Part shown: piece by piece, positions 1 to 7,458 of the stretch
Layout: each line of letters starts with the position of its first letter
How positions within the stretch are numbered: position 1 is the first letter of the stretch
NCBI RefSeq assembly: GCF_013178945.1
Contig: NZ_JABFDM010000009.1
Span: 124,001 to 188,000 of the forward strand
Length of the DNA stretch: 64,000 nt
From: Bradyrhizobium aeschynomenes
Lineage (GTDB): Bacteria; Pseudomonadota; Alphaproteobacteria; Rhizobiales; Xanthobacteraceae
Reading direction: 5' to 3'
Translations under genes and position numbers: made by a program
The notes under the pieces: generated by a model
Databases searched by the model: none
What the model saw: only the letters and a program-made list of their open reading frames with translations
What the model was told of the DNA's origin: nothing

Positions 1-1177
1 CGCCACCGGGGGGAGGACCACCTGGTGCACCGCCGAAGCCCGGCGGGCTCGAAGCGCCGCCTGAGCCGAAGCCGCCGGGTGAGCCCATGCCGCCCGGCGG
101 GGACATGCCGCTGTCTCGGCCGAACCCGGGCGCACCCGGAGATCCCGGTCCCCTCGAATTGTTCGGTGCACCGGGTCCGCCCGGTGGGTTGCCGCCACCA
201 GGGCCGCCCGGACCGCCCGGTCCCTGCATCGGCCCTTGGCCACGTGGCGCCTGCGGACCCTGCACGGATTCGCCGGGGAAGCGGGTCACTGCCTGCACCG
301 ATTCGGCGCGCAGTCCGCCGGCACCGTCCGGAACGGCGTTGATCACGACGCGGGTCTCCCCCGCAGGCTGGAAGCGCGAATTGTCGCGCGCGACGTAGCC
401 GGAGCCGAACCGCAGGTCGTTGCCGACGCGCTGGACATAGCCTTCGATCAAGAGCCGGCTGGCCCGTGCGAATTCCTTCAGATCATCCGGCCTGATTTGC
501 GCGACCTGCATCACGCCCTGGACGACGCGGCCTTCGGCCTGCACGCGCCGGCCGACCTGCGCCTGGTCGACGCCGGCGAGCCGCAGGCCGCCGATCGACA
601 GGCCGCTGCGGTCGCGCACGACCACGCCGCTGATCCGGCTCGGCGCGCTGCTGCGCGGGTCGACGAGGCTGGCGACGATCACGCCGTCGCTGCGCCGCAG
701 GCCGAACACCGCAACCTGGCTGCCGACCTTGCGCCAGCTCTGCTGGCCCGGCGAGATCACGGTCTGGCCGAGCACGGTGAGCTCGCCCGGCCTGACCGCC
801 TCGATCGGCCCGGTCACCTCGCTGACGACGTCGATGCGCGCCGTGCTGAGCGTGCCGCCGGGGTCGCGCTGCGCCAGCACGCGGGCGAGCTGGCCGATCT
901 TCAGCGCCTTCACGGACGCAGCTTCGCCATCGATCGCCACCGGCACGTTGGGCGCGTAGCTGACGCGCTCGCCATTGACGAAGATGCTGCCGAAGCGCTG
1001 GATCACGCCGACGATGCCGGTGCCGCCCATGCCCTGGTCCTGGCCGCCGGTGATCCCGGTGCCGCCGAGACCCTGGTCATTGCCCTTGCGGGTCTGTCCC
1101 CAGGCGAGCGCCGATGATCCGGCGAGCCAGAGGCCGGTGAGCACGGCCCTGCGCGAGAGCATCGGCGGCCGGCTCAT
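1..1177 (-). CDS. DUF5666 domain protein, Tat-exported (3' end cut by window)
   Basis: This gene enters from the window edge, so its C-terminus is missing; about 392 codons are visible. It starts at 1177 with ATG, inside an ATGA overlap with the stop of the upstream DUF6502 gene, so the two are translationally coupled. The N-terminus carries a twin-arginine signal (LSRRAVLTG followed by a hydrophobic stretch ending in SALAWGQ), which predicts Tat export to the periplasm or envelope. The central part has repeated beta-rich units (FGSIFVNGERV, GPIEAVRPGELTVLGQTV, ISGVVVRDRSGLSIGG) typical of the DUF5666 family. From about residue 300 it becomes a low-complexity Gly/Pro/Met-rich tail with GGPGGPG-type repeats, like a flexible spacer. 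Function is unknown; the family is often found beside DUF6502 proteins, as here. No catalytic residues are recognisable. Confidence 0.8.
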   Translation of the reverse strand, partial: MSRPPMLSRRAVLTGLWLAGSSALAWGQTRKGNDQGLGGTGITGGQDQGMGGTGIVGVIQRFGSIFVNGERVSYAPNVPVAIDGEAASVKALKIGQLARVLAQRDPGGTLSTARIDVVSEVTGPIEAVRPGELTVLGQTVISPGQQSWRKVGSQVAVFGLRRSDGVIVASLVDPRSSAPSRISGVVVRDRSGLSIGGLRLAGVDQAQVGRRVQAEGRVVQGVMQVAQIRPDDLKEFARASRLLIEGYVQRVGNDLRFGSGYVARDNSRFQPAGETRVVINAVPDGAGGLRAESVQAVTRFPGESVQGPQAPRGQGPMQGPGGPGGPGGGNPPGGPGAPNNSRGPGSPGAPGFGRDSGMSPPGGMGSPGGFGSGGASSPPGFGGAPGGPPPGG

Positions 1178-2022
1178 GATTTGCCGTCCTCGCCGGGGGC
1201 GTCCTTCGGCTCCTCCAGATAGATGTAGACGCCGAAATTCCAGCGGGCGTCGCCGCCCTTGTCCTTGGCCAGCGCGCGGTTGGCCTCGCGGTTGGCGGTC
1301 TTCAGCGCCTCCATCGCCAGCTCGCGCGAGCGCGCTTCGAGGCGCCGCGCCAGCTTCGGTGACAGCCCGTCATAGTGGACGGCGCGCTCCATGAAGCGCG
1401 GCGTCGCCTCGGACACGTTGTCGGCGGCGGCTGCGATGTGATCATGCAGGTTGCGGCCGAGATAATACCATTTGCGGTCGTCGTCGCCGCGCGGCACGAA
1501 GCCGGTCTCCGCCAGCACGATGTTGTCGCCGGCATCGATGCTCACGAGCTTGCGGTCGAGCCATTCATCGAGCACCGCGCGCGGCCGCACGTCCTTGGTG
1601 ATCGCGGCCACCAGCGCTTCGAAGGAGGGCGCATCGCCCTCAGCGGTGCGCGGCAGCGGCAGCGGCTCGCCCCTGGCGTCGGTGAACTCCGGCGCGGCGA
1701 GCCAGTGCGCGATGATGGCGCTGGTGCGAGACAAAGTCGCGGGCACCACGTTGACCGGCGCGCCCGCGCCACGCAGCCGCGCCACCTCCTTGCGATGGAT
1801 GCCGGTGAGCAGGCTGACGCGGCTGTCGGTCTGTGGCTTGCCGTCGAGCGCGAAGTCGTGCTCGGCGACGTTCACGAACAGCTCGCGCAGCAGCTGGGCC
1901 AGCGCCGGGAACGTCATCCCGCTGCGGATGCAGAGCCGCACGAGCGGACGCAGCAGCCGCGCCAGCGGCGCTTGCAACTGCGTCGCGGTCAGCGGCGACG
2001 GCGTCCGGGCGGTGGGATCCAT
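1174..2022 (-). CDS. DUF6502 family protein
   Basis: A 282-residue soluble protein with no signal peptide or membrane segment. The region from about residue 15 to 75 (LLRPLVRLCIRSGMTFPALAQLLRELFV, then TDSRVSLLTGIHRKEVARLR) looks like a helical, winged-helix-like start typical of DUF6502 proteins; I infer DNA binding, which is not shown. The rest is a helical domain ending in a Lys/Asp-rich tail. It is the first gene of a two-gene unit with the DUF5666 gene (ATGA overlap). A perfect 7-bp inverted repeat lies 24 bp upstream of its start, which fits autoregulation if the protein does bind DNA. Function is not established. Confidence 0.78.
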   Translation of the reverse strand: MDPTARTPSPLTATQLQAPLARLLRPLVRLCIRSGMTFPALAQLLRELFVNVAEHDFALDGKPQTDSRVSLLTGIHRKEVARLRGAGAPVNVVPATLSRTSAIIAHWLAAPEFTDARGEPLPLPRTAEGDAPSFEALVAAITKDVRPRAVLDEWLDRKLVSIDAGDNIVLAETGFVPRGDDDRKWYYLGRNLHDHIAAAADNVSEATPRFMERAVHYDGLSPKLARRLEARSRELAMEALKTANREANRALAKDKGGDARWNFGVYIYLEEPKDAPGEDGKS

Positions 2023-2045
2023 GCCCAGATTTTAAGCGGAGCCAC

Positions 2046-2092
2046 TGTGGGACACAATCCCACACATTTATTGACGTGTGAAAAATTCCCAC
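2046..2092. promoter_or_regulatory. Palindromic operator-like site with a third half-site
   Basis: TGTGGGA (2046-2052) and TCCCACA (2058-2064) form a perfect 7-bp inverted repeat around a 5-bp spacer. A third half-site TTCCCAC lies at 2086-2092, two to three helical turns away. The site sits between the divergent DUF6502 gene and the ligase-like gene, close upstream of the DUF6502 start. The symmetry and spacing suit a dimeric regulator; which one is unknown. Confidence 0.5.
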
Positions 2093-2213
2093 GTAATGGA
2101 GGGGCGTTCAACCCCCGGCTGGTGCCTCTGCCGTCATCGAAGGCGCGCTGCGGGGGCGGTCCGGTCAGCGCTGGTCGCAGCGGGAGTGCGGTATGCTCCA
2201 GGAGGCGTATGTC

Positions 2214-3539
2214 ATGGACGTCGAGGGCGGCTCATCGCGTGTATCGGCGAGCGTCCGACCGTCGGATCCAGCCGCCGCTTCGTGGGTCGACTCTCCCGGC
2301 TATCTGCGACTGGCCGATACGCTGGTGGTGCTGACCGCGGTGGCGCTGCCGTGGTCGACGACGCTGACGGGGGCCTTGATGCTGGTCTGGCTTGCCGTGA
2401 TCGTTCCGACCATCGATTGGGACGAACTCATTCGCAGCCTGGCGCTGCCGGCCTGTGCCTTGCCGCTGGCGCTGTTCGTGCTGGCCGATGTCGGCGTGCT
2501 CTGGTCCGACGCCCCCTGGGAAGCCGGCTTGCAGGCGATCAATCCCGTATCGAAGCTGCTGCTGCTGCCGTTCCTGTTTCATCACTTCAGGCGCTCGGAG
2601 CGCGCAGCGTGGGTCTTCGTCGGCTTTCTCGCCTCGTCCGCCGTGCTCATGATGTCGTCGTGGACGATGGCCGATCTGTCCTCGACCAGGCTGCGCATCG
2701 GCTCTGCGGCCATTCTCGGCGAACCCACGCAAGGCCGAACGCTGCAATTCACGCTATGCGCGCTGGGGCTTCTGGTGCCGGCGCTGCTCGCGCTGGCGCA
2801 ACGCCGGCTGCTGATGGCGGCAACTTGGTTTGGACTCGGCCTCGCCTTCCTGGCGCACGATCTGTTCATCGTGCCTGCGCGCACCCTATGCCTGTATCTG
2901 CCGATCCTCCTGCTGGTGCTCGCGGGGCGCCATTTCAGCCGGCGCCTTGCGTCCATTCTCGTGCTGTCGGCGGCGCTCACCGGCGGCGTCGCCTGGGCGG
3001 CCGCGCCGTTTCTCGGCAAGCCGATCGCCGAGCTTGCCGCTCGGCATCGCGTCTATGTGAGTGGCGGGCCGGCACAGGGACCCGGCGACTGGCCGCCTTC
3101 GGTCAGGGCGATCGGCGAGGCGCCGTTGTTCGGTCATGGCACGGGTTGGATCCGGAGGCCGTTCGAGCTCCAGCCCGACCGACAGGGGGCGCGCCAGACG
3201 GAGATCCGCCCGAGCGCCCCGGGCATGATGGTCGGCCTGCAATGGGGGCTTGTGGGACTGATCCTGCTTGCTGCGATGTGGATCAGCCATTTCAGGCTGT
3301 TTCGCAGCCCCGATTGGATGGCATGGGTCGGGCTGACGGTCGTCGTGCAGTCGGTCATCGGCTCGCTTCTGAGCACCAGCCTCCTCGACGTCAACGAGGG
3401 ATGGATCTACGTGCTCGGGGTCGGCGTTGCCGGCGGCGTCATGCTCGGCCGCGCCAATGCGCCGGATCGCGTCGATGGCCAACGATCCGGCGCCATTGAC
3501 GGCGATCAGAGCGGTTGCCTCGATCCTCGATCGACCTGA
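2214..3539 (+). CDS. O-antigen ligase (Wzy-C) like membrane protein
   Basis: A 441-residue polytopic inner-membrane protein with about ten to twelve hydrophobic segments. A long, mostly non-membrane loop from about residue 260 to 335 contains EAPLFGHGTGW, resembling the large periplasmic loop of Wzy_C/O-antigen ligase proteins. The family joins or polymerises lipid-linked glycans on the periplasmic side. I chose ATG 2214 because AGGAGG lies 8 bp upstream (2200-2205); an in-frame ATG at 2193 has no such site. It stands alone, with no glycosyltransferase neighbours, so its substrate cannot be inferred. WaaL-type ligase, Wzy polymerase and protein O-glycosylation ligase remain possible. Confidence 0.65.
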   Translation: MDVEGGSSRVSASVRPSDPAAASWVDSPGYLRLADTLVVLTAVALPWSTTLTGALMLVWLAVIVPTIDWDELIRSLALPACALPLALFVLADVGVLWSDAPWEAGLQAINPVSKLLLLPFLFHHFRRSERAAWVFVGFLASSAVLMMSSWTMADLSSTRLRIGSAAILGEPTQGRTLQFTLCALGLLVPALLALAQRRLLMAATWFGLGLAFLAHDLFIVPARTLCLYLPILLLVLAGRHFSRRLASILVLSAALTGGVAWAAAPFLGKPIAELAARHRVYVSGGPAQGPGDWPPSVRAIGEAPLFGHGTGWIRRPFELQPDRQGARQTEIRPSAPGMMVGLQWGLVGLILLAAMWISHFRLFRSPDWMAWVGLTVVVQSVIGSLLSTSLLDVNEGWIYVLGVGVAGGVMLGRANAPDRVDGQRSGAIDGDQSGCLDPRST

Positions 3540-3575
3540 TCCCGCCAGGCCTGCGAGCATCGTGCAGGATGAGCT

Positions 3576-3656
3576 GATTTGCCCGACGGGTTGAATTTCC
3601 GATAATCCGTCAAGTCGTTCAGAGAAAAAGAATTCACTTGCGCTGTCGGGCAAATC
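3576..3656. repeat. Intergenic inverted-repeat element
   Basis: GATTTGCCCGAC (3576-3587) and GTCGGGCAAATC (3645-3656) are perfect 12-bp inverted arms around an AT-richer centre of 57 bp. It follows the ligase-like gene and directly precedes the larger repeat. I recall very similar blocks dispersed in Bradyrhizobium intergenic regions. Short ORFs here are not genes. Confidence 0.6.
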
Positions 3657-3663
3657 GGCCCCA

Positions 3664-4012
3664 TTGATCGGGCGTCCCGTCCCACGAGAGGGACGTACGC
3701 GTCGTCACGGATGTCGGGTGCGGGATGCGGTGGCCGTGAGGGTGGTGCTGGACGAGCGCCTGCTCCTGCGGACGACGAAGTCGTGTGGTCCTGGCGCCCC
3801 GACGCTGGCGTCAAGGTCGCTGGCCCGATGAGCTGCGCGGCCGACAGGGGCAAGAACGCCGGTCCCTGGGGAGATCACGTATAAGTCGTAAAGCCATCGC
3901 GCAGGGAAGGCCGGATGTTCGGCTCGTACCTGTGGTGACTACCGCGTGCTTTGCTGCACGCAACCACGGGTGCGGTCGGCACCCGGCCTTCCCTGCGCCC
4001 TCTCATGTCGTC
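3664..4012 (+). repeat. Dispersed intergenic repeat, copy 1 (about 350 bp)
   Basis: This block matches 53128-53492 in reverse orientation. A 31-bp stretch (3703-3733) matches 53428-53458 with one difference. The 3' half ends in a cruciform: 16-bp perfect arms at 3899-3914 and 3983-3998 (GCGCAGGGAAGGCCGG and its complement) enclosing a smaller hairpin CGTGC/GCACG at 3945-3949 and 3956-3960. In copy 2 the inner hairpin has different but still paired bases. No credible protein is encoded. Confidence 0.8.
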
Positions 4013-4123
4013 GAGGGCGGATGAATGTCGCAGAGCTCGGGCCGGTGAGGCCGCGAGAGTGCGGACGCTCGTCCTCATGCTGTTTGATAGGTATATCGGA
4101 CTCTTGCGCTGCTCTCTCTCCGC

Positions 4124-4198
4124 GTCATTGCGAGCGTAGCGAAGCAATCCAGGGTGGTGGGCGGGACTCTGGATTACCTCGCTGCGCTCGCAATGACG
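4124..4198. repeat. REP-like palindromic repeat
   Basis: The left arm GTCATTGCGAGCGTAGCGAA (from 4124) and the right arm ending TGCGCTCGCAATGAC (to 4198) form a long imperfect inverted repeat around a GGTGGGCGGG-like centre. This is a well-known palindrome type in alphaproteobacterial intergenic DNA. It lies 32 bp beyond the stop of the NlpC/P60 gene and may fold in its 3' untranslated RNA. Confidence 0.75.
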
Positions 4199-4230
4199 GA
4201 GGAGAGAGCTTGTCAGCGCAATGAGCGGAT

Positions 4231-5070
4231 TCAACTCAGCCGCTTGATTGCCAACACGTCGCTGCCGCTCGCCTTGATGCGGGCAATCGCTTCGCCGATC
4301 GGCTCGATCTGCGTGGCCATGTGGAACGCGTTGGCATGCACGATGGTGTCGGCATCACGCACGATCGCGACGTGGCCCTTCCAGAAGATGAGGTCGCCAC
4401 GACGCGGCTGCTCATCATCATCGAGCGCGCGCCCCAGTGCGGCGAGCTGCATGTCGCTGTCGCGCGGGCATTCCACGCCCGCAGCATTTAACGACACCTG
4501 CACCAGGCCCGAGCAGTCGATGCCGAGGCTGCTCTTGCCGCCCCACAGATAGGGCGTGCCGAGGAAGCGCTCGGCGATGGCGACGTAGTCTGGCTCGACA
4601 GAGTCGAGGCCAGCGACATGCTGCTTCGGCACGAACCAGCCTTCGGCCGTCACGACGAAGCTCGCCTCTTCGCGGACCACCGCGATGGTCGATCCCATCA
4701 CGACCGTCTCCACCGGCGGCAGCTTGATCGACGGTCCGGGAAACGCGAAGCTGCGCAGCGCGCTGATCCTGTGCGTCGGCGCCGCGACGGGCGCGGCGAG
4801 AGCCGCCTCCGGCAGCCAGCCGACATAGCCGTCGGCCACGAGCTGGCCCCAGGCCCAGCCCTCGCCATTGCGGTCGTAGATCGTGACACGCTCGCCCTTC
4901 AGCCCCTGTGTCGCAAGCTCGGCGCTCGAAAACGGCTGCTGGCGCAGCGGCGCGATCGGATCGGTGACGACCAGCGTCTCGCCCTCGACGAAGCGCTCAG
5001 CGGTCACCTGTCCCTGGAGATGTCTTGCCGCGATGTCGCCGCGGGCAGGTGTGAGGCGGGGATCAGCCAT
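4231..5070 (-). CDS. NlpC/P60 family peptidoglycan endopeptidase
   Basis: A 279-residue protein. The C-terminal NlpC/P60 domain (about 160-279) carries the catalytic triad: Cys186 in DCSGLV, His233 in GHVAIV and His245 in VHANAFH. Such enzymes cut gamma-D-glutamyl-diamino acid bonds in peptidoglycan stem peptides. Two SH3b-like segments precede it (about 30-90 with DRNGEGWAWGQL, and 115-150 with AEGWFVP), as in tripeptide recyclers of the YkfC type. No signal peptide is visible, so cytoplasmic recycling of muropeptides is more likely than cell-wall cleavage. The start ATG overlaps the stop of the upstream M17 aminopeptidase by 8 bp, so the two are co-translated, consistent with joint peptide turnover. 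Confidence 0.88.
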   Translation of the reverse strand: MADPRLTPARGDIAARHLQGQVTAERFVEGETLVVTDPIAPLRQQPFSSAELATQGLKGERVTIYDRNGEGWAWGQLVADGYVGWLPEAALAAPVAAPTHRISALRSFAFPGPSIKLPPVETVVMGSTIAVVREEASFVVTAEGWFVPKQHVAGLDSVEPDYVAIAERFLGTPYLWGGKSSLGIDCSGLVQVSLNAAGVECPRDSDMQLAALGRALDDDEQPRRGDLIFWKGHVAIVRDADTIVHANAFHMATQIEPIGEAIARIKASGSDVLAIKRLS

Positions 5071-6445
5071 AGCGCTCGCTCAGGAGCTTGTAGAGCGCGC
5101 GCGCGGCCTGGCACTCGCCGCCCTCGGGGCGGCCCGGCTTGGCCGATGGCGTCCAGGCGAAGATGTCGAGATGCAGCCAGCTCCTGGCATGCTCGACGAA
5201 GCGCTGCAGGAACAGCGCGCAGGTGATCGAGCCGGCGAAGCCGCCCGAGGGCGCGTTGTTGAGGGTCGCGACCTTGGAGTCGAGCCATGAATCATAGGGC
5301 GCCCAGAGCGGCATCCGCCACAGCGGGTCGTTCTCGGCCGCGGCACAGCGCGCGACGTCGGCGGCGAGCGTCTCGTCAGTGGTGTAGAACGGCGGCAGCT
5401 CGGGGCCGAGCGCGACACGCGCCGCGCCGGTCAGCGTGCCCATGTCGATCAGCAGATCGGGCGTATCCTCGTCGGCCAGCGCCAGTGCGTCGGCGAGGAT
5501 CAGCCGGCCCTCGGCGTCGGTGTTGCCGATCTCGACGGTGAGGCCCTTGCGCGAGGGAAACACGTCCATCGGACGGAAGGCATTGCCGGCGACGGCGTTC
5601 TCGACCGCGGGGATCAGCACGCGCAGCTGCAGCTTGAGCTTGGCATCCATCACCATCTGCGCAAGCGCCAGCACGTTGGCGGCGCCGCCCATGTCCTTCT
5701 TCATCAGCAGCATGCTGCTGGACGGCTTGAGGTCGAGCCCGCCCGTGTCGAAGCAGACGCCCTTGCCGACCAGGGTCACCTTGGGGTGCGATGGATCGCC
5801 CCACTGAAGCTCGATCAGCCGCGGCGCCCGCGTCGAGGCGCGGCCGACGGCATGAATGAGCGGATGGTTCTGGGCCAGCAGATCATCGCCGACGATGCTG
5901 CTGAAGCGGGCGCCGAAGCGTTCGGCGACCTGCTTCGCGGCGGTCTCCAGCTCCTCCGGCCCCATGTCGTTTGACGGCGTGTTGACGAGATCGCGCGCCA
6001 GTGCCGCCGCATCGGCCAGGCGGTTCAGCTCGGCGGCATCGACGCCGTCGGGCGGAACGAGGCGGACCTCCGGCGTCTCTGCCTTGCGGTAGCGGCCGAA
6101 GCGGTAGCTGCCGAGCGCGAAGGCGAGCGCGGCGAGCCTGATATCATGCGGCGCGTTGGCGAAACGGTAGGTGCCCGCCGGCAGCTGGCCGGGCAGGACG
6201 CCCGGGCGGAACAGGTCGCGGTGCTTGGCGTCGTCGTCCTCGAGGCCGAACAGCACCTGCGCGATGCGCCCCTCCGCATCGGGAAGGATCAGGCAGCTGC
6301 CGGGCTTGGCGCTGTAGGCATTGGCCTCGGCAAAGTTGCGCGCTTGCGCCGACAGGTCCTCTTTGATCCCCGGCCAGCTCGACTTCGTCACGAAGGTGAT
6401 CGGGATGGCGGATGTCGCTGGGGCGGTCTCGTAGATCGACGGCAT
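5063..6445 (-). CDS. Leucyl aminopeptidase family protein (M17)
   Basis: A 460-residue cytosolic metallo-aminopeptidase that removes N-terminal residues from peptides. The M17 signature NTDAEGRL is present at 308-315, and the metal-binding residues are visible in VGKGVCFDTGG (Lys228, Asp233) and KKDMGG (Asp251). The N-terminal 150 residues form the variable macro-like domain. I chose ATG 6445 (MPSIYET) because AAGGA precedes it; the open frame continues upstream to 6568 without a better start. It forms an overlapping pair with the NlpC/P60 gene downstream. Divergently, across 194 bp, lies tadD. Confidence 0.9.
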   Translation of the reverse strand: MPSIYETAPATSAIPITFVTKSSWPGIKEDLSAQARNFAEANAYSAKPGSCLILPDAEGRIAQVLFGLEDDDAKHRDLFRPGVLPGQLPAGTYRFANAPHDIRLAALAFALGSYRFGRYRKAETPEVRLVPPDGVDAAELNRLADAAALARDLVNTPSNDMGPEELETAAKQVAERFGARFSSIVGDDLLAQNHPLIHAVGRASTRAPRLIELQWGDPSHPKVTLVGKGVCFDTGGLDLKPSSSMLLMKKDMGGAANVLALAQMVMDAKLKLQLRVLIPAVENAVAGNAFRPMDVFPSRKGLTVEIGNTDAEGRLILADALALADEDTPDLLIDMGTLTGAARVALGPELPPFYTTDETLAADVARCAAAENDPLWRMPLWAPYDSWLDSKVATLNNAPSGGFAGSITCALFLQRFVEHARSWLHLDIFAWTPSAKPGRPEGGECQAARALYKLLSERYG

Positions 6446-6639
6446 GCCTAATGGTTCCTTGACGGGCGCGCTGCAGGAAGACTTCGCAGAGTTCGGCCGC
6501 CCCCGCAATCGCGCTAGCCGCATGGCCCGCAAGCCGACGCAGTGACGACGGCGGCTGCATTGCGCCATTAACCGGCTGTTAGCGTTAACAGTTTATTGCT
6601 GGCGCGTTCAATCCGCTCGTCCTTTCGAGTCCAGTGATC

Positions 6640-7449
6640 ATGCGTCGACAGCCTCCCATCACCCGGCTCCTCGCCTCGGCGGCGCTCGCCGCGCTCCTTG
6701 CTGCCGCTCTCGGCGGGTGCCAGACCGTGTCCGACGTCACGGGCTCGCTGGGCAGCCGTACCGCCGAGCCGCCGCCGGCGACGCCGCAGCGTGCGGCCGA
6801 GGTCTATGGCGAGCGCTATCGCGCCAACCCCAAGGATGCCGTCGCCGCGGTGGCCTATGGCCAGGCGCTGCGCAACAACGGCCAGCGCGAGCAGGCGGTC
6901 GCCGTGCTCGAGCAGGCGACGCTCGCCAACCCCGGCAACAAGGTGGTGCTCGCGGCGTATGGACGCGCGCTCGCCGACAACGGCAATTTCAAGCTGGCCT
7001 TCGACGTGCTGTCGCGCGCGCATTCGCCCGACAATCCCGACTGGAAGCTGCTGTCGGTGCAGGGCACCGCGCTCGACCAGATGGGCCGCCACGACGAGGC
7101 GCGGCGCTATTACGACAGCGCGTTGAAGATCGTTCCGGGCGAGCCCTCGGTGCTGTCCAATCTCGGCCTGTCCTACATGCTGACGCGGGAGCTGCCCAAG
7201 GCGGAGCAGGCTCTGCGCCAGGCCTACGGCTCGCAGCGCGCGGACGCGCGGGTGCGTCAGAACCTCGCGCTCGTCGTCGGCCTGCAGGGACGTTTCGCGG
7301 AAGCGGAGCAGATCGCGCGCGCCGATCTGCCGCCCGACGAGGCCGCGGCCAACGTCGCCTATCTGAAGCAGATGATCCAGGGTCAGAGCCAGGCGAAGGG
7401 CAAGGCGCGCAATGCCGCGCCGATGGCCGCCCTCAACCAGCCGGACTGA
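6640..7449 (+). CDS. tadD: TPR lipoprotein, TadD-like pilus assembly protein
   Basis: About 269 residues. The N-terminus is a lipoprotein signal with the lipobox LGGC around residue 24, so the mature protein is probably lipid-anchored. It then has TPR units from about residue 45 to 230 (for example NPKDAVAAVAYGQALRNNGQREQAVAVLEQA, cut here at its core motif A-YG-AL). TadD proteins of this size are pilotins or assembly factors for the Tad secretin, and the rest of the pilus genes begin 1.3 kb away. A GTG at 6634, two codons earlier, is an alternative start. It is separated from the main cluster by an amidase gene and points toward it, converging with 10 bp between stops. Confidence 0.78.
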   Translation: MRRQPPITRLLASAALAALLAAALGGCQTVSDVTGSLGSRTAEPPPATPQRAAEVYGERYRANPKDAVAAVAYGQALRNNGQREQAVAVLEQATLANPGNKVVLAAYGRALADNGNFKLAFDVLSRAHSPDNPDWKLLSVQGTALDQMGRHDEARRYYDSALKIVPGEPSVLSNLGLSYMLTRELPKAEQALRQAYGSQRADARVRQNLALVVGLQGRFAEAEQIARADLPPDEAAANVAYLKQMIQGQSQAKGKARNAAPMAALNQPD

Positions 7450-7458
7450 TGGCTCTTC

